From NCBI GenBank assembly GCA_017454585.1, contig JAFTCU010000046.1, forward strand, positions 1 to 5,695: 5,695 nt of DNA, written 5' to 3'. The translations under genes were made by a program, and so were the position numbers. Below the pieces are notes generated by a model. It did no database searches and was not told the origin of the DNA. It was given only the letters and a program-made list of their open reading frames with translations. The first letter of the stretch is position 1. Each line of letters begins with the position of its first letter. This stretch comes from Thermoguttaceae bacterium (GTDB lineage: Bacteria; Planctomycetota; Planctomycetia; Pirellulales; Thermoguttaceae). Below, one piece after another: positions 1 to 5,695 of the stretch.

Positions 1-2776
1 GCAGATTGATCCAGTTGGCCGGGTCAATCGTCACGGAAATCATTCGAACGGAGGCGTCCCCAAACAAAACGGGGAAGGTCTCTTTGGTCCCGTCGTACAC
101 CACGTCCTCGGGGCTTTGCAAGTCACTCACCTTCGGGTCCCCGGTCGGGTCCATCCAGCAGACCGGCTTGCAGGGGACGAGCATGATCGTGTTCGAGAGA
201 CCATCGGTCACTTTCTCAAGCCCGATCCCTTTTTTCCCCTTTTCCGTCACGGGCGGGAACATGGTCCCCTGACCGACCACCACGCCGACGACCGCGTCCG
301 TTTTGCTCGGGTTGAAGACCGACTGGTAAACCTTCGGGCACTGGTCGTGGAACTGGCGGTTCCATTCGCTGTCCCATGGCTCGTCGAGGCGGATCTTCTC
401 GTAAAGGTCCAGCCCGCCAACATACGGGAGGATCAGCACGCGCCACGAATGAAGCGGCTTCCCCTCTTCATCCACCGTATAAGCCGTCGGCAAGCCGCGG
501 AAGGTGGCTTCGTGATTCAGCATGGCGAGACCGATCTCCTTGTAATTGTTCATGGTCTGCATCGACCGGGCGGCCTGCCGGGCCTGCTGGACCGCGGGAA
601 GAAGAAGCCCAACCAGCATTCCCGCGCCGCCAGCCTTCAAAACCGGGGCGGGAACGTTTTCGCGCAGTTTGTTCAGCCGCTCATTCTGCGAAATGTCCCA
701 GTACAAACGATTCTCCTCCCGAACCGGCATGAGGAACGAGAAAAGGAAGTCCGCCCCGTCGGCCAGGTAAGCGTTCATGATCGGCGAAACGGTCGCCCGG
801 GCCTCTCCATCCGGCGAAATCATCTCCTGGGACTGCTTCACTTTTGCGTTCATGTTTTCGGTGATCTGCTGCTTCCAGAGTTCCAGCAGTTTCACCATTT
901 TTCCGGCCGATTTTTTCGATTTCGCCAGAATGTTGAACCGGAAAAGGCCCTGATTCGGGTCAACGCCCAACGCCGTGAGGTTCAGGCCGTCCGTAATGAG
1001 CTGCGCGGACGGGATCGCAAGTTTGACGCCGAGGTTTTCTCTTGCGTTGCGAATACCCTGCTGGAGGACCTCCGCAAAAATCGGATTCATCTGAAAAACG
1101 GCCGAAATCCCGCACTGGGCGTTGAGTTCCAGCGCGTCACGGAAATTCGGGACCTCGGCCGATTTCAGCGTCGTGACGAAACCTTCCCAAATCAGGTCCG
1201 GCTCAGCGCTCGCCGATCCTCCAAATTTCGGAAGGAGGACCACCGTCTGGCTCAGCTGGCCCATGACAAAATCCTGGTCGATGATTTCCGCCAAGGATTC
1301 CATTTCCTCGGAATCCCCCAAAAGGTCCGCCGCCGCAAGGAGCGCGCCATTTTGCGGGTCCGCGTCTTCCTTGAGCGTCACTCCCGGAAGCAAAACCCGC
1401 ACCGGGATCATGAGGTTTGAAAGGTCCAGCGTCACGTAAACTTCCTTCACGCCGCGGGCTTTCATGGCGCTGAGGACCTTTTCGGTGATCCGGCGGCCGC
1501 GCACAGTCAGCCCCAAAGCGGCCCGCACGTTTTCGGACTTCATCGTCCCGGGGAGCAGTTTTGCCGCCGCGTTTTCCAGTGCCTGGAACCACTCATCCGG
1601 CGTGACTTTCTCGAGATCCAGCCGGATCATCAGTGCGGTGTTTTCGGAAACCCACGGTTTGAGCGTTTCGTACTGGCGGTCCGCTTCTTCTTTCGCGTCC
1701 ACCTGGAACTTTTCACGCTGGGAAGCCTGGAACCGGGCCAATTCGCCGAAGAGTACATTAACCGGCGCGGCGGCTTTTTCTTCCACCGCTTTCGGGTCGA
1801 GCGTCAGGACCGCCCCGTTTTGCTCGGGCATGACGGCCGGGAAAAGCCAGGAGATCAAATCGTTCACCACCTCCGCGTTTTCCGCGTCCCGAGTCAATTC
1901 TCCCCGCAGCCAGCCGGAATATTTATCGAGTACCGAAAGCGTGGCTTTGGCCGTTTTTTCCGAGTCGAAAACGAGTTGGGCCGTTCCCAGACCCCAGAGA
2001 GAATCCGAACTCAAAACGACGCACCGGGCGGAGTCCACGATCTCGTTAAGTTCCTCTTTTGTGATGGGCGAGTCGTCCGCAAAACCCAAAACCTGTTTTG
2101 CGATCTCCTCGCGGGTGGTGAGTGGGAACCCCCACAAAACCGTGGAGACTTTCCCGAAACGCGCCTTTTGGAACCCCTCGGCAAAATCCTGACGCAACGC
2201 CGCGCCTTTCAAATATTCCTCAATATTTTTGGCCGAGCCTTCCGATTTTCCGTCACCCGCCAAAGGGATGAAGAAAACGATCGCGTTGGGAGTCCGCCTG
2301 ACCGTGACCTTTTCAAGGAATCGGGCCATGATTTTCATCATGTTTTCATTTTTTGCGTCCACAACCGGAAATGCGGCCAGAGGATTCACGACCAGATTTT
2401 CCGCCTCCTCGTCCGCGTTTTTCATCGGCACGATCAAGCACGTCCCGTCCATCCCGGACGCCACGTAAACGCAACCGCCGGAGAGTTTCTTCACCGCTTC
2501 CAGCCACACCTGCATCCCTTTCGCGAATGCGTCGGCCTGGGAGAGAAGACTCTGAACGACCGGCTCCGCCGTCAGATTCGGAAGGACGACTTCCCCGGTT
2601 TCCTTGACTTTCGCCATGATTTCCGGGAGGTTGACCGCCTCCACGTTGGCGCAGGCCAGGTAGTACGTTTCCTTCGTGAGGAACGGGGCCGCGTCTTCAA
2701 AAACCGGCTGGGCCGCGAAAAGGGCGGAGGCCCACAGAAGGGCGAAGGCTCCAAAGGCGTAAATCAGGCGTTTCAT
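1..2776 (-). CDS. Secreted DUF1559 protein with duplicated N-terminal module (3' end outside window)
   Basis: A single frame stays open for 925 codons from the ATG at 2776 to the left edge, so the C-terminus is missing. Residues 1-22 form a Sec signal peptide (MKR, hydrophobic core, ALFAA then Q23). Residues about 36-290 and 379-640 look like two copies of one module (e.g. YLACANVEAV at 39-48 against LMIRLDLEKV at 382-391). From about 715 a DUF1559 domain is recognisable: LLLPAVQQARQAAR at 724-737, NNYKEIGLAMLNH, SWRVLILPY from 777, LDEPWDS from 797, DGLSNTIMLVP from 858, and LFGDASVR from 904. DUF1559 usually follows a type IV pilin-like N-terminus in Planctomycetes; here the pilin-like helix is internal and there is no prepilin cleavage site. 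The H-X9-DG signature at the end appears degenerate (GDAS, no matching His). The exact function is unknown; an exported or surface structural role is inferred. The start is supported by a Shine-Dalgarno and a promoter just upstream. Confidence 0.9.
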   Translation of the reverse strand, partial: MKRLIYAFGAFALLWASALFAAQPVFEDAAPFLTKETYYLACANVEAVNLPEIMAKVKETGEVVLPNLTAEPVVQSLLSQADAFAKGMQVWLEAVKKLSGGCVYVASGMDGTCLIVPMKNADEEAENLVVNPLAAFPVVDAKNENMMKIMARFLEKVTVRRTPNAIVFFIPLAGDGKSEGSAKNIEEYLKGAALRQDFAEGFQKARFGKVSTVLWGFPLTTREEIAKQVLGFADDSPITKEELNEIVDSARCVVLSSDSLWGLGTAQLVFDSEKTAKATLSVLDKYSGWLRGELTRDAENAEVVNDLISWLFPAVMPEQNGAVLTLDPKAVEEKAAAPVNVLFGELARFQASQREKFQVDAKEEADRQYETLKPWVSENTALMIRLDLEKVTPDEWFQALENAAAKLLPGTMKSENVRAALGLTVRGRRITEKVLSAMKARGVKEVYVTLDLSNLMIPVRVLLPGVTLKEDADPQNGALLAAADLLGDSEEMESLAEIIDQDFVMGQLSQTVVLLPKFGGSASAEPDLIWEGFVTTLKSAEVPNFRDALELNAQCGISAVFQMNPIFAEVLQQGIRNARENLGVKLAIPSAQLITDGLNLTALGVDPNQGLFRFNILAKSKKSAGKMVKLLELWKQQITENMNAKVKQSQEMISPDGEARATVSPIMNAYLADGADFLFSFLMPVREENRLYWDISQNERLNKLRENVPAPVLKAGGAGMLVGLLLPAVQQARQAARSMQTMNNYKEIGLAMLNHEATFRGLPTAYTVDEEGKPLHSWRVLILPYVGGLDLYEKIRLDEPWDSEWNRQFHDQCPKVYQSVFNPSKTDAVVGVVVGQGTMFPPVTEKGKKGIGLEKVTDGLSNTIMLVPCKPVCWMDPTGDPKVSDLQSPEDVVYDGTKETFPVLFGDASVRMISVTIDPANWINL

Positions 2777-2783
2777 CGGGTTT

Positions 2784-2789
2784 TCCTTT
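2784..2789 (-). promoter_or_regulatory. Shine-Dalgarno of the DUF1559 gene
   Basis: Read on the minus strand this is AAAGGA, 7 nt before the ATG at 2776. It supports that start, which is also the one giving a proper signal peptide. Confidence 0.6.
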
Positions 2790-2826
2790 CGGTTCGGGAT
2801 TGGATTGAAAATGGTCTCATTCGCGT

Positions 2827-2855
2827 ATTTTACCCGAAACGCCCAAAAGTTTCAA
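2827..2855 (-). promoter_or_regulatory. Sigma70-type promoter for the DUF1559 gene
   Basis: On the minus strand TTGAAA (2855-2850) and TAAAAT (2832-2827) are separated by exactly 17 nt, close to the TTGACA/TATAAT consensus. Transcription would begin near 2820, giving a leader of about 45 nt that contains the Shine-Dalgarno. No operator-like palindrome is apparent around it. The call is by motif only. Confidence 0.6.
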
Positions 2856-2907
2856 GCATACCTCCCGGGAAAAAGGGCTAAAAAACCAAAATTTCTTGTG
2901 GGGGGCC

Positions 2908-2935
2908 TTTACGCAGAATCAAATTCAATTAAAAT
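2908..2935 (+). promoter_or_regulatory. Candidate promoter for the membrane-protein gene
   Basis: TTTACG (2908-2913) and TAAAAT (2930-2935) are 16 nt apart on the plus strand. The -35 matches consensus at 4 of 6 positions and the -10 at 5 of 6. The predicted transcript would start near 2942 and carry a leader of about 65 nt whose first bases include the hairpin at 2945-2965. The region is AT-rich, so a chance match is possible. Confidence 0.35.
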
Positions 2936-2937
2936 AG

Positions 2938-2965
2938 AAAAAAGGATCCGACCGAAAAGCGGATC
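2938..2965 (-). terminator. Small hairpin with T-run, terminator-like on the minus strand
   Basis: GATCCG (2945-2950) and CGGATC (2960-2965) form a 6-bp stem with a 9-nt loop. On the minus strand the stem is followed by one C and then six T (2943-2938). On the plus strand five T lie at 2970-2974, four bases after the stem. It could stop antisense transcription coming from the plus-strand gene before it enters the DUF1559 gene, or act as a 5' leader hairpin of the plus transcript. The stem is short, so this is tentative. Confidence 0.3.
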
Positions 2966-3006
2966 TGCGTTTTTGACCCGCGAAACCCGTACCGTCCCAA
3001 AGTCTG

Positions 3007-4002
3007 ATGAACTCCTCACCCACTGCCGAACCTCCCCGGAAACCGAAGAAAAAAATCACCGCGGCCCTCGTCACCGCCGCGCAAGTTATACTGGTGCTGG
3101 CGATTTTGTGGCTCATCTGGGGGAAACTCTCGAAAGCGGTGGAGCAGATCCAATCCTCCGATTATCAGTTTGATCTCCAGTGGGGCTGGATCGCGCTGGG
3201 CGGCCTTTTTTACGGCATTTCGCTCCTTTTCCCGCCCATGTACTGGCACAGCGTCCTGCGCCAGCTCGGCCAGAGGCCCACGTTTTACGCCTCCATGCGC
3301 GCGCACATCATCGGCCATTTGGGGAAGTACATCCCCGGAAAGATCTTCGTCGTGCTGATCCGTTCCGGCCTTTTGAGGGGCCCCGGAGTCGATACGACGG
3401 TCTGTGTTCTGAGCATTTTCCTCGAGGGCCTGCTTCAGATGGCCGTCGGGGCGCTCGTCGTCGCAGCGCTCGTCGTCGGATGGTCGATCCAGACCGGGGA
3501 CCAAAACCTCCTTTTGGGGAGTTTCCTCCTCTTTTGCCTTGTCGGGATCCCGATTTTTCCACCCGTTTTCAAGTTCGGCGTGAAACTCATCGGGGTACGA
3601 AAATTCAGCAATGAAGTCCAGAAAGTGGACCTTCTGAGCTGGCGCACGTTCCTGTTCGGCATTCCGATCATGCTCTGCTACTGGCTCCTGCTCGGCGCGA
3701 GTTACTGGTGTACCCTGCGTGGTGTTGGGCTGGATTTTCCACTGCATGCCGGGTATCCGCTCGCACTGCTCGCGATGACCGCCTCCATGGTGGCTGGTTT
3801 TGTGATCGTCGTCGCGCCCGGCGGAATGGGCGTCCGGGAAGGAATCATCGTGATGCTTATCACGTCTGCCCTCTCCCCGTACACCGCGACGCCGGAGGCC
3901 GCCGCTCTGGTTTCCGCCTGCGTGCTTCGGATCCTCTGGATCGCCGTGGAAATCGTGATGGGGACCGCGTTTTACTGCGTTAAAGAAAAAACCAAAGACT
4001 AA
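3007..4002 (+). CDS. Lysylphosphatidylglycerol synthase TM-region / UPF0104 family membrane protein (flippase-like)
   Basis: The 331-residue product has a lysine-rich cytoplasmic N-terminus (RKPKKK at 11-16) followed by about seven or eight hydrophobic segments: roughly 18-40, 58-80, 130-158, 167-188, 213-235, 249-270, 276-289 and 298-324. Family hallmarks are GKYIPGK (106-112), after a helix carrying conserved-looking RAH and GHLG, and PGGMGVREG (271-279). The family covers the integral membrane half of MprF and stand-alone relatives such as AglD-type proteins, linked to moving or modifying lipid-linked substrates. The soluble aminoacyltransferase domain of MprF is absent, so lysyl-PG synthesis is not expected; a lipid or glycolipid flippase-like role is inferred and the substrate is unknown. 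No clear Shine-Dalgarno precedes the ATG, chosen because it gives a short charged N-terminus ahead of the first helix. It is divergent from the DUF1559 gene and 44 nt upstream of the isomerase gene, possibly co-transcribed with it. Confidence 0.88.
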   Translation: MNSSPTAEPPRKPKKKITAALVTAAQVILVLAILWLIWGKLSKAVEQIQSSDYQFDLQWGWIALGGLFYGISLLFPPMYWHSVLRQLGQRPTFYASMRAHIIGHLGKYIPGKIFVVLIRSGLLRGPGVDTTVCVLSIFLEGLLQMAVGALVVAALVVGWSIQTGDQNLLLGSFLLFCLVGIPIFPPVFKFGVKLIGVRKFSNEVQKVDLLSWRTFLFGIPIMLCYWLLLGASYWCTLRGVGLDFPLHAGYPLALLAMTASMVAGFVIVVAPGGMGVREGIIVMLITSALSPYTATPEAAALVSACVLRILWIAVEIVMGTAFYCVKEKTKD

Positions 4003-4034
4003 AAAACCTAAAAACCTTAACTCCAACTTCAAGA

Positions 4035-4041
4035 AAGGAAG
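4035..4041 (+). promoter_or_regulatory. Shine-Dalgarno of the isomerase gene
   Basis: AAGGAAG ends 5 nt before the ATG at 4047. It is the clearest ribosome-binding site on the plus strand here, so this gene may be translated well. It fixes the start that includes the twin-arginine signal. Confidence 0.7.
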
Positions 4042-4046
4042 AAAAA

Positions 4047-4871
4047 ATGAGTACACTCACCCGCCGTGACCTTCTGAAACTGGGCCTGGGAGCCGCCGTG
4101 GCTTCCGCCCTCCCGCTGGATCTGATGGCCGCCTGCCCGAAATCGATCCCGATCGCGCTCCAGCTTTACTCCATCCGCGAGGCGTGCAAAGTCGATCTCC
4201 CGAAGATGATCGAAGCCACCGCCAAGATGGGCTACCAGGGCGTCGAGCTGATGTCCGGGAATTTCGGCGCTGACGCGAAAGAGTTCCGCAAGATGATCGA
4301 CGCGAACGGCCTGGTCTGCACCGGGACGCACACGCCGAAGGAGTCGCTCGACGACGCGAACCTGAAGCAGACGTGCGACTACATGGCCACGATTGGCGGC
4401 AAATATCTCATCGTTCCGTGGTTCAACTCCGACACGAAGGACGGTTGGCTCAAATTCGCCGAGTGGCTCACGAGCCGCGTCGAGCTGATGAAGCCGTATG
4501 GAATGTGCGTTGGTTTCCACAATCACTGCCACGAAATGGCCCCGACCTTCGACGGCAAGAGCGCGTGGGATCTGGTCTTTGAAAACACGCCGAAAGAAGT
4601 CGTTCACCAGCTCGATATTGGTCACTGCGTCGTGGGCGGCGCGGACCCGGTCCCGTTCATCAAGAAGTACGCCGGTCGTTCCAAGGTCAACCACATCGCG
4701 GAAGCGGGCGGCGGCGGAATCATCGGCAAAGGTGACGTGAAGTGGAAAGAAGTCCTTCCCGCCCTGGCGAACGAAGGCGGTGCGGAATGGTTCATCATTG
4801 AGTGCGAAAACGATAAAACGCCCGTCGAAGACGCCGCGGAATGCCTGAAAGGGCTGAAAGCGCTCGTATGA
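4047..4871 (+). CDS. Tat-exported sugar phosphate isomerase/epimerase-like TIM-barrel protein
   Basis: The 274-residue product begins with a twin-arginine signal (TRRDLLK at 5-11, hydrophobic stretch to about 28), ending in LMAAC at 26-30, which could be a lipobox. The rest is an AP endonuclease 2-like (IolE/xylose isomerase-like) TIM barrel: IALQLYSIRE (36-45), MGYQGVEL (61-68), GFHNHCHE (156-163), HQLDIGH (187-193), KYAGRSKVNHIAEA (207-220), KGDVKWKEVL (228-237) and WFIIECEND (248-256). Likely metal ligands are E163 or E67, D190, H216 and E252 or E254, by analogy with family members that bind a divalent cation. Such proteins usually interconvert keto- or aldo-sugars or polyols; the substrate cannot be told from sequence. 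Exported Tat versions are common in Planctomycetes and related bacteria. It lies 44 nt after the membrane-protein gene. The length is typical of the family, and the frame is intact. Confidence 0.92.
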   Translation: MSTLTRRDLLKLGLGAAVASALPLDLMAACPKSIPIALQLYSIREACKVDLPKMIEATAKMGYQGVELMSGNFGADAKEFRKMIDANGLVCTGTHTPKESLDDANLKQTCDYMATIGGKYLIVPWFNSDTKDGWLKFAEWLTSRVELMKPYGMCVGFHNHCHEMAPTFDGKSAWDLVFENTPKEVVHQLDIGHCVVGGADPVPFIKKYAGRSKVNHIAEAGGGGIIGKGDVKWKEVLPALANEGGAEWFIIECENDKTPVEDAAECLKGLKALV

Positions 4872-4879
4872 GTTTATAC

Positions 4880-4950
4880 GGGGACGACGCTTCCAGCGTC
4901 GTCAAATATTGAACTTACAATTTTTAGCCGACGCAGGATGCGCCGTCCCC
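4880..4950. repeat. REPIN-like inverted pair of hairpin repeats
   Basis: Two 24-nt units, 4880-4903 on plus and 4927-4950 on minus, match at 20 of 24 positions in inverted orientation around an AT-rich 23-nt spacer. Each begins GGGGACG and is itself a hairpin: in the left unit GACGACGC pairs perfectly with GCGTCGTC around TTCCA, with one further T-A pair. At unit positions 12 and 16 the left has T-A and the right A-T, so pairing is kept although both bases changed; at position 8 A-T becomes G-T wobble. The outer GGGGACG and CGTCCCC ends also pair with each other. This is the architecture of REP doublets (REPIN/BIME), which are moved by RAYT transposases; no transposase is in the window. It starts 8 nt after the isomerase stop and may help end or stabilise that transcript, but no T-run follows the hairpins. 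Confidence 0.7.
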
Positions 4951-4968
4951 CAAATTCCACTCCACACA

Positions 4969-5695
4969 ATGAAATACTTTTCACATTTACTCCAGATGTT
5001 TCTTGTTTCGTTGCTGCTGGCCGTACCGCTTTACGGCGAGGAGGAGAAAACCTGCGCGCCGTACATTCCGACGTCGGAGTATGTCCAGCGCGACATTTGC
5101 GGCTGGACAGTTTACGTCGCTGCCGACCTTCAAGCCGATCCGGAGCTGGATAAACAGTCCATGAACCTGATCAATCTGATGCTGATGCAGGTCAAGGTCC
5201 TTCTTCCGGAACCGGCGGTCAAGGAGCTACAGAAAACGTCGTTCTGGATCCAGAAAAAAGACCCGACGTACTTCGTGCCGTGCTACCACGTCAGCCGGGA
5301 GTGGCTCGAGACCCACGGCGTCAATCCGGACAAAACCGGCGCGATCGACATTCCGAACGCCCGGTATTTTCTGAACGAATACGACCGTCAACCGATGATG
5401 CTTCTGCACGAACTGGCTCATGCGTACCATTTCAAGACGGTCGAAAACGGCGAACGGAACGAAACAATTCTCCACGCCTACAGAAACGCGATGGAGAACA
5501 AACTCTACGACCGGGTTTTGAACTTCTTCCAGCGGGAAGAAAAAGCCGACGCGGCGACCAACCCGATGGAGTATTTCGCCGAGCTGACGGAATGTTATTT
5601 CGGGGAAAACGACTTCTACCCGTTCGTCAAGACCGAATTCCGCCGACACGACCCTGTCGGGTTTGAAATGATCGAAACGATCTGGGGAATTTCAA
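4969..5695 (+). CDS. Secreted zinc metalloprotease-like protein, HExxH gluzincin type (3' end outside window)
   Basis: The frame gives 242 residues and continues past the right edge. Residues 1-23 are a signal peptide (MKY, LLQMFLVSLLLAVPLYG, then EEE), so the product is exported. The zinc-binding helix is HELAHAYH (147-154), with H147 and H151 as ligands and E148 as catalytic base. NPMEYFAELTECYFG (198-212) provides a downstream acidic motif, with E201 or E205 as likely third ligand, as in anthrax lethal factor-like (M34/ATLF-type) gluzincins, where an ExFAE motif follows the HExxH. FYPFVKTEF then HDPVGFEMIETIWG (about 216-240) completes the core. The target is unknown. Cysteines at 29, 44, 105 and 209 could form disulfides after export. 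There is no Shine-Dalgarno; the ATG at 4996 (residue 10) is an alternative but would lose the basic N-region. It lies 97 nt beyond the isomerase gene, behind the repeat element. Confidence 0.82.
   Translation, partial: MKYFSHLLQMFLVSLLLAVPLYGEEEKTCAPYIPTSEYVQRDICGWTVYVAADLQADPELDKQSMNLINLMLMQVKVLLPEPAVKELQKTSFWIQKKDPTYFVPCYHVSREWLETHGVNPDKTGAIDIPNARYFLNEYDRQPMMLLHELAHAYHFKTVENGERNETILHAYRNAMENKLYDRVLNFFQREEKADAATNPMEYFAELTECYFGENDFYPFVKTEFRRHDPVGFEMIETIWGIS

Noticed and set aside
116..1420. 434-codon open frame on the plus strand
   Set aside because: It is the codon-register complement of the minus-strand DUF1559 gene. The translation is rich in R, H and F with no family signature, and the opposite frame shows clear domain motifs and stays open for 925 codons.
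1820..2881. 353-codon open frame on the plus strand
   Set aside because: Same shadow effect of the DUF1559 gene; it also runs through that gene's start, Shine-Dalgarno and promoter.
3999..4020. Short direct repeat CTAAAAAACCTAAAAACCTT after the membrane-protein stop
   Set aside because: Low-complexity A-rich stretch too short to distinguish from chance.
3016..4056. 346-codon open frame on the minus strand opposite the membrane-protein gene
   Set aside because: The product is highly charged and low in complexity, while the plus frame shows transmembrane helices and the GKYIPGK and PGGMGVREG motifs.
4029..4694. 221-codon open frame on the minus strand opposite the isomerase gene
   Set aside because: Shadow of a well-supported TIM-barrel gene in a GC-rich genome; no recognisable motif or ribosome-binding site.
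4880..4903. Intrinsic terminator of the isomerase gene
   Set aside because: The stem is strong but is followed by AAATATT, not a T-run, and the unit recurs inverted nearby, so a repeat element explains it better.
4916..4921. TACAAT as a -10 box for the metalloprotease gene
   Set aside because: No acceptable -35 box lies 16-18 nt upstream and it falls in the AT-rich spacer of the repeat element.

Overview
The window looks like chromosomal DNA of a planctomycete or a close PVC-group relative (Lentisphaerae-like is the main alternative). The evidence is a DUF1559 module, a family greatly expanded in Planctomycetes, together with a Tat-exported sugar isomerase/epimerase, moderately high GC and mostly weak Shine-Dalgarno signals. 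The placement is by family content only; there is no rRNA or other marker. I see no CRISPR array, tRNA, rRNA, insertion sequence or phage gene.

Layout: (1) Positions 1-2776, minus strand, hold one uninterrupted reading frame of 925 codons that runs off the left edge. It encodes a secreted protein made of two tandem copies of a roughly 260-residue module (period about 345 residues) followed by a C-terminal DUF1559 domain. All long plus-strand frames over this stretch are its shadows. (2) Positions 2777-3006 are a divergent intergenic region with a good sigma70-type promoter for the minus gene, a weaker candidate for the plus gene, and a small hairpin with a T-run on the minus strand. (3) Positions 3007-4002, plus strand, encode a polytopic membrane protein of the lysylphosphatidylglycerol synthase transmembrane/UPF0104 family without the catalytic domain. 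(4) Positions 4047-4871, plus strand, encode a sugar phosphate isomerase/epimerase-like TIM barrel with a twin-arginine signal and a possible lipobox. (5) Positions 4880-4950 are a 71-bp REPIN-like element: two inverted 24-nt hairpin units whose differences preserve pairing. (6) From 4969 to the right edge, plus strand, is a secreted zinc metalloprotease with HELAHAYH and a downstream NPMEYFAE motif, truncated by the window.

The membrane protein and the isomerase (44 nt apart) may form one transcript. The metalloprotease is separated from them by the repeat element and may be independent. Apart from the membrane protein, all products carry export signals, so the region mainly encodes envelope and exported functions, but nothing ties the genes into one pathway. 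The most notable items are the REPIN-like element and the internally duplicated DUF1559 fusion protein. I do not see convincing evidence of a new multi-gene system.
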